DNA of 64,000 nucleotides from positions 2,108,001 to 2,172,000 of the forward strand of contig JAIXMN010000001.1 in assembly GCA_025716815.1 (NCBI GenBank). Reading direction: 5' to 3'. Within the stretch, counting starts at the first letter, position 1. The number at the start of each line of letters is the position of its first letter. Origin of the DNA: Dichotomocladium elegans. Its lineage: Eukaryota; Mucoromycota; Mucoromycetes; Mucorales; Lichtheimiaceae. This document shows positions 34,635 to 46,599 of this stretch, one piece after another. The translations under genes were made by a program, and so were the position numbers. Below the pieces are notes generated by a model. It worked only from the letters and a program-made list of their open reading frames with translations. It was not told where the DNA came from and ran no database searches.

Positions 34635-37600
34635 ATGGTTGACGACGATACGTACACCTCGTACAAACAAACTCCACGGCCACTTGGGCGGCAGCTTGAC
34701 ATGCAATCTCGACGGACATCAAGTGCCGGCACTGCCACAACCTCTCCTCCTCAGCATTACTGCTACGCATGTCATCACCCTTGTGCGCGCAGCGAACGAA
34801 AACATATTAACGCGCTTGGACGGCTTTACCACTATCAATGTTTTGTGTGCGAAGCAAGTATCTTTTGTGTTCCCTTTATTCTCTAGGAGACATAGGTCTG
34901 GGTTCTTTGTTCGTTCTGTCGAAACAGCAGCCAGGGTTTTGGGGGATGGGCGGGAGAGGAACATCGAAGTGCAAAAGGGCGAAGGAAATAGAGATCAGCT
35001 TGGGCCATGAAAAAAAGGAGCTGTCCTTTTTTTTGGGAGGGGGCTGTTGGGAGAGTCTGAAGAGGCGGAGGACGAGGAGGAAAACAGAAGGAGGGATTCG
35101 GGGTGAAGGGGAGGTGGGGGTGTGGGCGGGTGGGAGGGAACTGATGGAGGTTGTTCATTGGACTAACACGTGTGTATGGATTTTTAGGATTGTCAACAGC
35201 CGGTCACCAAAAAATACTATGCTATCGACCGAAATCGGCGGCAAGCTATCGTTTGCGAGCAACATTATTACATTCACACGCTGTGCGCTCGTTGCGGCGA
35301 GTTGTTAATCCAGATAGCTGAGGAATCGATACAGGAGGTGGATGGATTAAGGTATCATGAGCAGTGCGTACAGTGTCCGGGATGTCTGCTTGCCAAACGA
35401 GCATCCTGTCATTCGGGCCACAGCGTAAACGGGGGTGGTAGCACCAATAGTGCAAGTGGCTTTAATAATTGGCGGGTGGTCAACCGCCTCAGCCGGTCCT
35501 CAAAAACAAACAACAGCACGAGTAATTACGATGGGTCCACCCTAAACGAGCCCCTTGTCGACAGCCGGCCAGAATACAAGTACGATAACAAATCGTACTG
35601 TCGATATCATTATTCGCTTCTGCGCGGCACCGGATGCACCGGCTGTGGGCAGGCTATCTTGTCCCAGCCCGTTGATGATAAAACCGAGCCTGGGAAACAT
35701 TGGCATCACGAGTGCTTCATGATCTACAAGGTAAGAGAAAAAAGAAAGAAAGCGAGAAGCAGCCTCCTTCTTACACTTTGCCCCACTTAGTATTGGCAAG
35801 TCAAACTGGCAGACCCCCTTGTTGATCACCATGGTAGGGGAAATGAAACATGCCCGTACATATATACAGTCCCACTCATATCCACGCATCATTTACATAA
35901 ATGAATCATGTCTTTATACGGAAAATCATACACAACAAACAACAGGCCACTATATTACCTTGAGTCCTGGCGAGCTCATCGAAATGCAGCAAGCTATGGA
36001 GAAAAAACGGACTCAGCTCTGGAAAGAGCTACGTGATTTTGAGAACTCGCTCGCGACGTGCATCTATGATCTCGCATTACACATTACCGCTGGATCATAT
36101 CAGGAGAGCGTAACCACAGTTACTCAACTAGCCTGGCATCTGCGCACTCTACTATCTGCACACCAATCCATTCATGCCATCTATCGCGACAATCAAATCC
36201 TGGTCGCAAACGGTAAGCTTTTTTATTGTTCATATTCTTCAAGACATTATCCTCAAGAAGAAAGCAGAAAACCCACCATGTGTCACGTGGTCACGACTCA
36301 TTGGATCGCAGATTATCCAACTTTTTCGATTCTTCGACACCATGGATCTTGCTCAAAAAGAGTCCTCTGGAAAAACAGTGATTGATTTTGTTCGAAGCCT
36401 TGCATATAATCTCAAAGCATTTCTTTTAGAGGGCATTAAAGAATCTCTCAAATTGGTAAGCTCCCAGGGCTATGGACCTCTTTGTTAGCTCACAATAATG
36501 AGATCATACATATACATATATTATAGGATATTACGTACGGTATAAAGAACTCTATGTCCGTATTTCTCGATGGGTTTGTTGAGTTGCGGAAAAACTGTAC
36601 GCCAGTATCCGGACGGTATATTTTCAAAGAACAACCATTTCCGGAAATCGATGGCCCCAGTACAGGATTGGACACCAGGTGTCAACGTTGTCTCCAGAAC
36701 ATTTTAGATGACTGTTTCTGCCACGGAAACGGTCGATGGCACACTACCTGCCTGGAATGCAATGCTTGCAAAACACCAATATCGATGACTTCACTTGCGC
36801 GGGTTGGTTATGCGACACAGTCCAATAGTAATCCGTCCGCTGTTATCATGCTATGCGATCGATGTACAATGGATCCACGAAACCGGCAGCACTTTCTGAT
36901 GCAAAACGCACCGATAATGTATGTATCACAACTTGACCAGTACAAGCATTTACTGCGTGTGGAGCTTGCACGTGTAAAACACCAGCAGGGAGAAGAAGGG
37001 AAACAGAAGGAAAAGCAAAAAAAGCCACAGCATCAACAACACCGTGGAACGCTTTCTTTCAAGGATAAAGCGGGCGGCGGTCTATTTTCTAAGAGTAGAC
37101 CCGCCCTTCAAATGGATACTAGCACTCTGACTCTGGCTCGCGCACAATCCTCGCAGACGACCCCCTCTCCACTTTCTCCCACACGGAGAACGACTATCGA
37201 TACAATGCAATTGAGTGATCAAAAGCAAGGGATGTTTGGATCCCTCTATTTACCGGGCGTCCGAAGGGCCTGGTCCACCCAAGGCGATAACGGCATGACT
37301 GCTGCCGCTACTACCACTACCAACATGATTCCGCGACGTGCAATGACTGTTCATGTGGAAGAAAGCCGCATGAACCCATCTCTGCCTACATCACCCACAG
37401 GAGCATCTCCTATTTCGCCTACCCGCACCAATAGCGCAGGCAACAAGCTATCACATTCACTCCGACGAGCACTCAGTCAGAATAGACGCCAACAACAACA
37501 ACTACAGCATCTGCAGCAGCAGCAGCATGGAGGTGATATTAAAAGCAAACGAATGGCCGAGGTATCGACTGCTCAGGATATCCTTGTCCGCAATTTGGGA

Positions 37601-38862
37601 GCCATTTACGTGCAGCGCTATGTTCATCCATATCTTGATCTTGACGAACTGGCATCATGTCTGGATTGCAAAAAGGAGACAATGTGGTCTAAGGTGAAAC
37701 TCCATCTTTGGGGCAGCACGCCGACTGCACCGCAAGCCGATCATGGCAAAGTGTTTGGCGTATCCCTGGCAACAGTAGCTAAGCAAAAATACCGCCACCC
37801 GGCTGATCAAGCAATATATGCGAGCTCGCTTAGGTTTCTTTCCGAGCATCATCCTTTATTTGTGTCTTTCTACATGGAGAGTTCCATGACGCCAGTCATT
37901 ATACAGGATATAATTCTCTCCCTACTTCAGCAAGGCAAGTACCGAAAAGAAAAGAAGCTGAGTCGAGAAAAAAAGATAATAAAGCCATTGGAATAACTTA
38001 GATCTTGCGGTGGAAGGCATTTTTCGAAAGAATGGCAATATCCGTGACCTGAAGGAGACCAGCATCAAGGTTGACAAAGGTGACCCGTACATGGAGGTGC
38101 TAGTGCATAAGTCGTCTTCTATCCAGCTTGCGGCGCTATTAAAGCGTTACTTGCGAGATCTTCCGGAGCCACTCCTGACGTTTAAGCTTTACAAGTTATT
38201 TATTACGAGTCTACGTAAGTCTTGGTGGCTGGCTGTGTCTAAAAAGAAAAAAGAGGCGCATCTAACCCCTTCTTTCGCAGGGATGAGTAATGAAGAAGAA
38301 GCGAAGTGTGTGCTCCATCTCGCGTGCTGCATGTTACCCAAACCTAACCGCGATGTGCTGCAGCTACTGTTCCTCTTTTTAAATCACGTTGCAAGCTTCA
38401 AGGACAAGAACCTGATGGATTCGCATAACCTAGCAGTAATCTTGACACCTAGTGTATTCTATGCTCCTCCTACATCCTCCTCCAGCACCGGGCGTTTGCA
38501 GCCACGGACATCGAAAGAGGAGATAGAGGTTGTAGACATGCTAATCCGGTATCAGCCAGACTTTACTATGGTGAGAGCAGCAAGCGTAAAACATGAAGGG
38601 ACAGTGCGAGAAACGCTAACATATATATATATATATATATATATAGATACCAGCCGACATCGTCATGTCAACCCAGGATGCCAACATGATTAAAACGCTC
38701 TACAGTTCCGACATATCATCCAAAGAATTTTTACGGGCGCATTGTGATACCCTAACCCGCTCAAAGAAAGTCCACCACCGAGAAGGCATCCTACCCCTTG
38801 CAACTCGGTCTGAGGTCACCTTATCGAGCATACCATTTTCTCCGCAGGTACGGAAGATCTAG
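34635..38862 (+). CDS. LIM-domain Rho GTPase-activating protein (Rga1/2 type)
   Basis: Nine exons (34635-34853, 35188-35730, 35791-35833, 35946-36212, 36268-36455, 36527-37934, 38002-38214, 38281-38570, 38647-38862) join to 1128 aa. LIM1 starts at Cys43 (YCYAC) and continues across intron 1 as CFVCEDC; LIM2 begins CARCGELL. A third zinc-like module, CQRCLQNILDDCFCHG to WHTTCLECNAC and CDRC, follows the helical central part. The C-terminus is a RhoGAP domain with the arginine finger in VEGIFRKNG (Arg898), ALLKRYLRDLPEPLL and DSHNLAVILTPSVF. In fungi such proteins turn off Cdc42/Rho to control polarity. Introns 34854-35187 and 37935-38001 use GC donors: only these keep the LIM Cys spacing and the RhoGAP frame. 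The last intron ends in a TA repeat. Confidence 0.9.
35100..35138 (+). other. Putative G-quadruplex motif in intron 1 of the LIM-RhoGAP gene
   Basis: Seven G-tracts of three to five Gs, separated by one to four bases, lie on the sense strand within the 334 bp first intron, the longest intron of the gene. The motif could form in the pre-mRNA as well as in DNA. Confidence 0.55.
38621..38645. repeat. (AT)n run forming the 3' splice site
   Basis: An AT microsatellite fills the end of the last LIM-RhoGAP intron (38571-38646) and directly provides the ...ATATAG acceptor. Branch-point and polypyrimidine signals are therefore replaced by TA repeats. Confidence 0.8.
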
Positions 38863-39548
38863 CTACTATTCCTGCTGTGCCTTTTCATCGCCCTTCACAA
38901 CAAGACCCCCCCCCGGAAAAAACCCGTCCTGTTCATTTTGTATTCCAAAAAAGAAAACATCTCTTCTCCCACGCGACACTACCCCAACATTTTTTTATCT
39001 ATAACCCATACTATTAGTATTTCACTACTTGATACATATTGATCTATCTATACATATATACGCCATAACGCACATACATACACACAGACACACAAAATGT
39101 CTCTCTCTCTCTTTCCTTCCACATAAGTACAAGAACCAAAAATGACGACATGCAGCTGGAAACATAGAAGATGCATTAGCGGACAAGTCCAGTTTCGTAT
39201 TCATAAAAGAGGAGGAATCAACACCGATCCTACATATAGTGTAGGGCAATAAACGAAGCAGATTTGAGATGAGAAATAAACGAACTTTATAGAATGTAAA
39301 CAATGCGGTAGGGCTGTGCACCTATGTGTTTGTTTTGCTTTGTCTTTTCAAAGAGGACGGGAAAGATAAAGATGCTATGGGGATAATATGAGACGGGTGG
39401 TGGTGAGCAGTAAGGGAAGCGAGGACTGGGGGGGGGAAGTAATGAGAGTATAGGACAAGAAAGAGTAGGAGCGAGAATATATTACATGGGTGAAAAAGAA
39501 CTAAAAAAAAAAAAAAAAGACATCGTTTGGGCGGGGTAAAAAGGGAAC
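38863..39548. other. Convergent 3' intergenic region
   Basis: Between the stops of the LIM-RhoGAP (plus) and fucosyltransferase-like (minus) genes. It is low in coding signal, with CA/GT and A-rich tracts, and should contain both 3' UTRs. Confidence 0.6.
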
Positions 39549-40880
39549 TTAAAGGGATGATGGATCATTGTCGATGGTATTGGGGTAAAGGGACAAGAAC
39601 CTCCGGTTGCGATACTTGATGTATTTTGAGAAGGTGCTCTTCTTTGTTCCTACAAAGAAGGAACCGTGTGCGGCGACTTCTGCGTCGATGAGTGGTAAGA
39701 GGAGCGGGCCGTGGGTGTCTGAGGAAGTGATGGCAGCCTCGAGAGCCTGCGAAAAGTCCGACAGCGTGAAGAGACAGACGAACTCCTCGAAAAAGTGGGG
39801 CACGGTCTGGCGAGGCTGGGCCGTGTCGGTGGCCATGAAGATCAGGCGCAGGCGAGGGTGGAGGAACTCTTTGTTGTGCTGGAGCGAGACGCATTCGTTG
39901 AGGAGGGTGTCGATTTCGCCCTCGCGCTGGTAGGCCTGGAGCTTGTCGATGACCGCGTATTCCTCTTCGTGATGGCCGCGGTGCAGACTCGTCATGCTCT
40001 CGAGATTGTGTCTCACCTCGTCCATTGTGCGCGCCATCTCGACCTTGAACATGCCGTCGCCCGTACGCAGGTGGACGCTTGCAAACGCCCCCGGGCCGCC
40101 GAGCATGCCGACCACGCCGAGGGTCTGCTGCATGGCATTGGCGTTACTGAACCCAATCTCGCCGCCGAGATACTCACGCAGCCAGTAGAGGTCCGGTCGA
40201 TCGATCTGCAGACGGAAAGTCGAGAAGAGCGAGCCAAAGTTCAAGAAGCGCTCAGGGCGGGTCGCAAGGTCCTCCAGGTCGATTCTGCGTTTGAACATGC
40301 GGAGATCGATCGTCTCGTTCGCCTTGGTGTCGAAGATGCGGTACGAGAACCGGGTGTTGTCGTCCAGGCGGTAGACGTGCGCCGGGTCGTCATACGCAAC
40401 GCCCCACTCGTTCATCCAGTAGTCGAAGGTCATGTCTCTGCGCTGGATGTATCGGATGCCCAGCTGGTCGAGCGCACTGAGATCAAAGACGTCCGTCACA
40501 TTCACCGGCACGTAATTGCGGTACTCGCTGCATAGACCCCGGCGCTGGAGCACAGGCAGCTCGGGGCAGTCGCTCAGCTTCTGCTCCATCAAGGGCGACG
40601 GCCACCAGTACACCGCCCGCCCAAGGTTGAGCATCGGAAGAATTAACGTTCGATCAAGCGCCTTGGCGAGAATCACAGCATTCAGCAATGCTACTCGCTG
40701 GTTGTGCAGTCCCGAGTGTGGATAGAACGTGAGATACTTCTCGTCAGGCCGATGATCGGGTGTTGAAGGCGTATCATCCCACAATTGAAAGCGTGCGTGC
40801 CGTCCGTGGTCGGAAATGAAGGTGATGATAAACAAAAGTGAGGCAATGCCAGCCGCAAGCAGTACTTTAGGTGAGCGCAT
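39549..40880 (-). CDS. Type II membrane protein, O-fucosyltransferase-like glycosyltransferase
   Basis: A single-exon 443-aa ORF. After a short basic start there is one hydrophobic segment (VLLAAGIASLLFIITFI), typical of a Golgi/ER type II anchor. The lumenal part has YPHSGLHNQRVALLNAVILA, which matches the N-terminal nucleotide-sugar motif of the GDP-fucose protein O-fucosyltransferase superfamily (GxxNQR-like), and ASVHLRTGDGMF, the H-x-R motif of the same fold. A late acidic region (FMATDTAQPRQTVPHFF) fits the third conserved block. Acceptor and sugar cannot be told from sequence. I used the Met directly before the anchor (40880); an in-frame Met at 40910 adds ten residues. TATTTAAA at 40936-40943 on the minus strand is a possible TATA element. 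Confidence 0.78.
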   Translation of the reverse strand: MRSPKVLLAAGIASLLFIITFISDHGRHARFQLWDDTPSTPDHRPDEKYLTFYPHSGLHNQRVALLNAVILAKALDRTLILPMLNLGRAVYWWPSPLMEQKLSDCPELPVLQRRGLCSEYRNYVPVNVTDVFDLSALDQLGIRYIQRRDMTFDYWMNEWGVAYDDPAHVYRLDDNTRFSYRIFDTKANETIDLRMFKRRIDLEDLATRPERFLNFGSLFSTFRLQIDRPDLYWLREYLGGEIGFSNANAMQQTLGVVGMLGGPGAFASVHLRTGDGMFKVEMARTMDEVRHNLESMTSLHRGHHEEEYAVIDKLQAYQREGEIDTLLNECVSLQHNKEFLHPRLRLIFMATDTAQPRQTVPHFFEEFVCLFTLSDFSQALEAAITSSDTHGPLLLPLIDAEVAAHGSFFVGTKKSTFSKYIKYRNRRFLSLYPNTIDNDPSSL

Positions 40881-40935
40881 GGCAACTGTATGAAGAAGGG
40901 ACAACAACAAGAGAAGGAAAATAAAAAAAGGGTTC

Positions 40936-40943
40936 TTTAAATA
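40936..40943 (-). promoter_or_regulatory. Candidate TATA element of the fucosyltransferase-like gene
   Basis: TATTTAAA on the minus strand, about 56-63 bp upstream of the chosen start codon. Motif and distance only. Confidence 0.35.
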
Positions 40944-41416
40944 ACATCAACTGCACCTGACTCTGGCACACCCGCTTAAAATAGCGATCGCCTTTTTTGG
41001 CAATGTCTGACCAAAGCTGATTGAAATTTGGAGGTGACACGAGCCCTTTACCAGTGTGTGTGTATGTGTGGCTGTGTGCGGTGGGCCTTGAAACCTAGAC
41101 AAATTACCCACGTCTCATTATGATCGAATCCATCTCCTCTGTTGTCCTGCAAACACAAAGATCATTACCACACTAAACACACATGCGTCCTCAGGTTCCC
41201 CCCTCCTCCAATTCCACCTCGGCAATCATCATCCCCGTCTGACCAGCGCCATCCAAATGCTTCTGCTTGCATCCGGCAGCTTATCTTTGCTCACCATCCA
41301 GAAGAAAAGTAAGCTTGTGGAACGCAGATCGGGTTGTTATCGTAAGCCACCGCGTAGCGTTATCATCGCCGCCGCAGCTTAGGCAACTTCTTCGTTGCAA
41401 AAGAAGCCAGTTCAAG

Positions 41417-41417
<1 letters not shown>

Positions 41418-41447
<30 letters not shown>
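41418..41447. repeat. (AC)15 microsatellite
   Basis: An uninterrupted AC dinucleotide run of 30 bases in non-coding DNA. Confidence 0.95.
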
Positions 41448-41448
<1 letters not shown>

Positions 41449-42191
41449 CGTCTCATTGTTTCGCCCTGACCATCTTTCCCCTTCGTTCTTCCCCTTGCCT
41501 CTTTTCCCTCTTTCTCTTCCTCCTCTTGTCTGCCCTTGAGAAAGACAAGACATTCATTTACGTACCGCTCTCCGGGCGATGAAATCATTCTGTGTTCCAC
41601 AGACCATTCTTGTACCACCACCACTTCCCACCAAGCGAAAAGCTAGCAATGAACCGCATCCATTGACATGTTGTTCACTTTCCTGCCATTTGCGCTTCCA
41701 ATCAATCTCCCCGTACTTTCATGTCATCCACATGTCGCAAGTGAAGAGCATCTTACCTTCCGGAAAGCCCGATGCCCCCACCCATACGCTCAGAGGCGGA
41801 CCGTGGATTTCGGATGCATCAGGATAAATATAGGCATATCCCGTATCTGGAAGTACGAATGGGTACGTACGTTAACAAGAGCGGTGTCAACCCTCGTTGA
41901 CTGAATTTACCTCTCAACACCGGCACCAAATCATTCCATTGCCGAAATACCATCAATTTTTTTACGGATGATCCATTTATAGTTACATCACGGGAAAACA
42001 CATACACACCCCGGGACACTTGCAGGAATCCGCCCCCAACATGGTCAGTTTGCAATCAAGCCATGATCCGGTCTATTAAAGACATGTCCCTCCACCTACC
42101 GTCACATCAATTAGCCGGGATAATGCAGAACTTTTTTTTTTGCCTGACAGTGGTCCTTTGCGCTGCGGACGTTGAAATCCGGGAAAGTTCG

Positions 42192-42247
42192 AGCTAGCTA
42201 GCTAGCTAGCTAACTGGCTGGCTGGCTGACTGGCTGGCTGGCTGGCT
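42192..42247. repeat. CTAG/CTGG tetranucleotide microsatellite
   Basis: About four CTAG units pass into nine CTGG-type units with one A and one GA change. The two related unit types suggest a mutation that spread within the array. Confidence 0.9.
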
Positions 42248-43399
42248 TACTCTCCACCACCGGCATAGGCCAAAGGTTGGCACGGCAAAATGAAGGCACG
42301 TTGACATTAGAAACGCGCATCAGATGAAAAAGGAAGCAAGTCGATCCATTATCAGATAGAGAGAGAATACAGGCTAAATGATTCCCGTGTATGAGTCCTG
42401 GGATCCCTTGATACACGCTCAACTTGGCTTTAGTGGATCTTGCAAAAGATCCATTCCATTTTCAGAGATATACCCATCATCCCCCAACTAATGCAAGAGA
42501 TAAACAATGAAGGGAAAGGAACTTTTTCCAGTTCCGGACTTGTTCTCCACCCCCCACCCACCCACACTCCCGCCATGTGGCTCTGGTTCACCTGGGATGT
42601 GGCTCCGATAACTGATGCGGGAAAAAGTGTCAAAAATTCCCCATGTGAACAGCCTTGACCGGAGGGCCTTATCCGACTACGGTAGTAGGCCGCGGTCCCC
42701 TTCTCGGCTTCGCGCAGTTCTGAGCATCAGCATTGCTTTGTCAAATCTTGCGGGTGGAGGGAAACCACTGCTCAGATACCTACATCGCAGGGCGGGGCGC
42801 TATTCTAGGGAAAGCGCGTACATTGACGTTATCTTCAAAAGACAAGGTTTCGATCAGCAAAGTGTCCTATACTTTCCATTCCGGGTGAATATCTATCGAC
42901 TGAGGATTTCTCAACTTTATTGTTCACGGGATGTGAAAATAACTTGGCGGTAGGAGTACGTCGCCCATGAAGGTGAGTCGGGTGCCAAGAGAACGTCATT
43001 TACTTTTTGAAATTGTTGGATTCACTTTCTTGATTTCGACACGATCCAACTTGTGAGTAGTCAAATGTCGAAATCGGGCGCAGCGGTGGTGATCGTTTGT
43101 TTGGATAACCACCAAGCTTGAAGCGGACCATGTATCCTCGGATATATCCATATCAAGAGGTCTGCGAGAAGCATAGGATACAATTCGCATTGGAGACCAT
43201 AAATTTGCCCAGAAATGACCGTGAGTTGAGGTAACAGCTTGATCTGTATACATCATCTTATCTTCCTTAAGGCAACGGTAGTTAAGTACGAACAAATGGA
43301 CGGCCAGTATTAGGCAGTGGATGATGCACCTAAGGCTGGGGATGTACATATTTCTATATACGTCGAGCCTTGGGGATAGCGATGTGCTCATCTTCCATC

Positions 43400-43550
43400 C
43401 TACTCGTCTCGAACTCAATCCAATAGGATCTTGGAAAGCGAGACACGAGGATGATCCGAACCAGTGAAGTATCGAATCGCCTAACGCTGAGTAATTTGAA
43501 GGTTTCGTTTCTCATTCTTATCGATATTTATCCAACTGTGAAGCGTTTTT
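43400..43550 (+). pseudogene. Tc1/mariner-like transposase, C-terminal remnant
   Basis: Reading frames contain ELNPI and, after an internal deletion and stops, a FEGFVSHSYRYLSNC-like ending. This matches the order of the better copy at 46670-46895 (ELNSIEQF, then FEEFVSHPFRCLASC). At DNA level the two share GAACTCAAT, TGGAAAGCGAGACAC-like and TCTCATTC-like segments. The piece is short and broken, and has no function of its own. Confidence 0.5.
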
Positions 43551-43566
43551 GCATAAATCTTCAATG

Positions 43567-43592
43567 ATATATACATATATATATATATATAT
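43567..43592. repeat. TA-rich microsatellite
   Basis: A run of TA units with one CATA interruption, next to the transposase remnant. Confidence 0.85.
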
Positions 43593-45308
43593 CGATTTTT
43601 CAAGGTACACAGCAAAAATAGGTAGAGTATGCGGTATTGTGTCACTTCTACGTTAGGAGTTCCCGTCACAAGATAAAGCAACTTGTTTTGCCTGTGCTTC
43701 ACCAGCCTTCAATCGGCTCGCTGCATGCTGATATCCGCGTTAAGGCGTAACTTGCGAATAAGAGGACGAAAGGGCTTGTGGTGGGCGGCTGTATTAGCAT
43801 AGAATGGCCTGGAGGATATCACTTGACTCTACCTTGACACGCAAGTGGGTTATTGGTTGCGCGCGTTTGATTCTTGTTGCCGCTTTGGTGTACCGAAACT
43901 TCAAAGGATTCTGTGGCGTGGGAGCCAGCACCTTACAGAGAATAGCAGATGTCTTCTACTTTGGTCAATGCTTACTGCTGGGGCCTGTTGCTTTCATCCA
44001 TTCCCGCTATGTCAGCGCACCCCAATAAGCAATATCAGGAGTTGGTCCTTGTTCGCTTGCGTGATTGACATCCGTCTCGCTCTTGAATACCTTGATCCCT
44101 GTCCTGTCTGCGTATCATATACGCCCGCACTGTCAAGCGTATTGCTCTCTTGGCTCCCGAAAGGCTCTGCTTCTCAGATCAACTACCTGTTCGCAGTCGC
44201 ACCCTTGCATGGACTTGTGTTTTTGGCGGCATCTTGTGGCCCAGGAATGTTCACATAAGAATCTTAGTATCGATCGTCGTGTAACAGGGAGAAAGCGAGT
44301 GGCATTGTGACAGGTGCCTCCTCTCTGGAACTTGTCCTGGTTGTTGCAATTGCTCAATCCGGATAGAATGGCAGCGAAAGGTTCATCATTTTTCGTTGCT
44401 GCCTGTCCTTCTAGCTTGAAAACATCATATAGGCTATATCGCCCCCCCTTATTATTACATTTGCTATAAATCCATAGAAGTAGCACTTTAAAAAAAAAGT
44501 TACCAGCTAACCATTGGCACTCAATATCATGATCTTGCTTGAAGAATTCACCGACGGCGGGTGTTGATGTACTTCATTTGTCGCAGCCCTACTGTTCATG
44601 ACACTGCGCTCCCACAGCCAGTGCTGAGCGAAGGTTGATGACTTATCCCACATGCTATTCAAGCACTGCAATCATGGGCACTATTGAAGTGGTTACAGAA
44701 TCAGGGAGTGCGAAAGATAGCCTCTGAGATGGTACGCCACCGTAAGACGAGGTTGTTGTTGCTGTTGTTGAATAAACTGATGTGGTCGAAAGCCACAGTA
44801 GTAGAGTAGACTCGAGAGAAAGTGGAGTCGGAAGATATCCAAACCGCAATTTTGGAGGGGCTTGGCCAGAAAAAGTGTTCACCACAGAGATACATAACAC
44901 ATGCAGGCGACAGCAAGATCGAAAGACCTATCCGCATATTCTACAAGCACGCCCGTTGCCTTACGGCTGTTTCAAACGACATCGGCATCGTTCGCTTTGT
45001 CTTCTATTCTTTGTTTATTATAAAGCCCGCGTGGTCAATTTATTTAGATATATCTACCCTCCAACAAAATAAAAGCTATAATATCATATCGTGACTTATA
45101 CCCTATAGAATGCCGGATCTAATAGTGCAGAGAGGGTATTTGAGGATGAGGAACAAGTGAGGAGCAAAGCTCGTAACTGTTACATGGCATCGAGTTTTTT
45201 CAAGTGGTTATACTTGGGTAGAACCTATCAGATTTGCTTACTTGTTATCACCCATAACCTGCCCTCTCTCTCTTCCTCCCTCTCTCTTCCTTGCTGCTTA
45301 TTATCGGC

Positions 45309-46183
45309 TTAGGTTACCTCTCGTAAATATTCCAGATGACGAGCATGTAAAGAAGCCTGGGTCTGTATGAAATAGATGTAAACACACTGCCGAATGCAAT
45401 GTCAGAAACGAGAGAACTTGCCTGGAATATTTCGCTTTGAAGGCGCCTGTTCGACTTTGATCCATAAATCACGGTTTTATCTTCAATGGTCTCGTTTACT
45501 TCGGTTGAGCACGCGGCGCCAATCACGCAATGATTTCCTATGATAGTGCTTCCCAATACTTTTGCTAGATCAAAGAGGGGAGGAGCTATAAGCGTGGCGC
45601 TGTCCAGTCATCATTTATCTTCGTTCATATACCTCTGGCTTCAATAATATTGTTATTGCCCACACGGGAGCCCTCGACATCTAACAAAAAGCGTGAGTAA
45701 TGTGAAAGCATACATAAAAAATAGACCTTCCGATATATTGAACCTACAGCAGCCTACTTCAAATACGTTTTCATCCCCAATCACAAGTGGTGAAGTATTT
45801 CTACGATGCGCTCTATTTAGGACATATTCTTTTTCAGTCGGATCTGTTATATTACTCAACTTGTTAAAAATAACAACGTTTTCTTCAACGATATTGTTAC
45901 GTCCAATATATACAGGTCCATTCTCGGCGATGATGCGGCATTGGGGGTGCAACACCGTGCCTGGAAGAAAGCAACAAATAACAAAAACTGAGTGATGCCG
46001 CTCATGACCTAAAAGACAAGCACGAATGCCGTTTTACCTGCGCCTACAGAGAGAGAGGATGAGACACGTCATGCCACTATTGCTCCTACTTCTCTGCCTA
46101 CCAATGGAGATCTCCCCGCGAAGATCGGTTTCGTGGCAAATGATCGATTTTGGCCCTGCGGTAATGCGGCTTCTACTTGCCAT
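45309..46183 (-). CDS. DCTN6: Dynactin subunit 6 (p27), left-handed beta-helix protein
   Basis: Six exons (46183-46102, 46043-46038, 45960-45748, 45680-45633, 45564-45422, 45362-45309) give 181 aa, close to the animal protein. Hexapeptide-repeat signatures run through it: GEISIGAGTVLHPQCRIIAE, VYIGRNNIVEENV, VIGDENVFEVGC, GSRVGNNNIIEA, GSTIIGNHCVIGA and KTVIYG. Dynactin p25/p27 cap the pointed-end complex and help link dynein to membrane cargo. The second exon is only 6 nt long (Ala and Gly codon parts); without it the first helix turn would lose two residues relative to the family. The last intron (45363-45421) has a GC donor, GCAAGT, after the FQ codons; using it yields a C-terminus TQASLHARHLEYLREVT that fits the helical tail. 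Confidence 0.85.
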
Positions 46184-46599
46184 TAAGAAATTGGAGTCGC
46201 CCAGAACGATCTGGTTGGGTACAGCAGAGCCAAGTATAAATGGAGCGGCGTTTGAATTGATTTAGGCTGTGCTAAGAAATGAAGGCGAGAATCATCCGCA
46301 TTCATGATTTTCTTTTGTATTGAGTCGTGGTTATCCTTTGCTTTGTCCTGAATAGAAAACATGAAAGAGTGTCTGTCTCTAGAGTAATATTTTTCTCCAT
46401 CGTTTAGAGTCAAAGCAAATGCAATCCTGCCGAACCGATGTTTGGTGGGCGGGGATGACAGCCCGAGCCCAGCTTTTGGTTGAAGATTTACCAGTATCAC
46501 CAACTGGCATAGAACGTTTTCCAAAATTGAAGTCGTGTCCTAGCAGTTCTGAAGCCATAAGATCATAAAAGTAGAGTTGTGTTTGCCCAGAAAGCTTTA

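Larger units (their letters stand above)
40944..45308. other. 4.4 kb repeat-rich, gene-poor region
   Basis: It contains an AC microsatellite (41418-41447), a CTAG/CTGG tetranucleotide run (42192-42247), a transposase 3' fragment (43400-43550) and a TA run (43567-43592). ORFs at 43804-44258 overlap in different frames and show a CPVC pattern that could be a decayed retroelement zinc motif, but this is too weak to call. Confidence 0.5.

Noticed and set aside
35542..35892. Minus-strand 116-codon ORF inside the LIM-RhoGAP gene
   Set aside because: Antisense shadow of conserved zinc-binding exons.
39795..40535. Long plus-strand ORF of 246 codons
   Set aside because: Antisense of the fucosyltransferase-like gene, whose minus frame has the conserved motifs and membrane anchor.
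43804..44258. Overlapping ORFs with a CPVC pattern
   Set aside because: Looked for a retroelement RNase H or zinc motif; spacing and neighbouring residues do not fit well enough.
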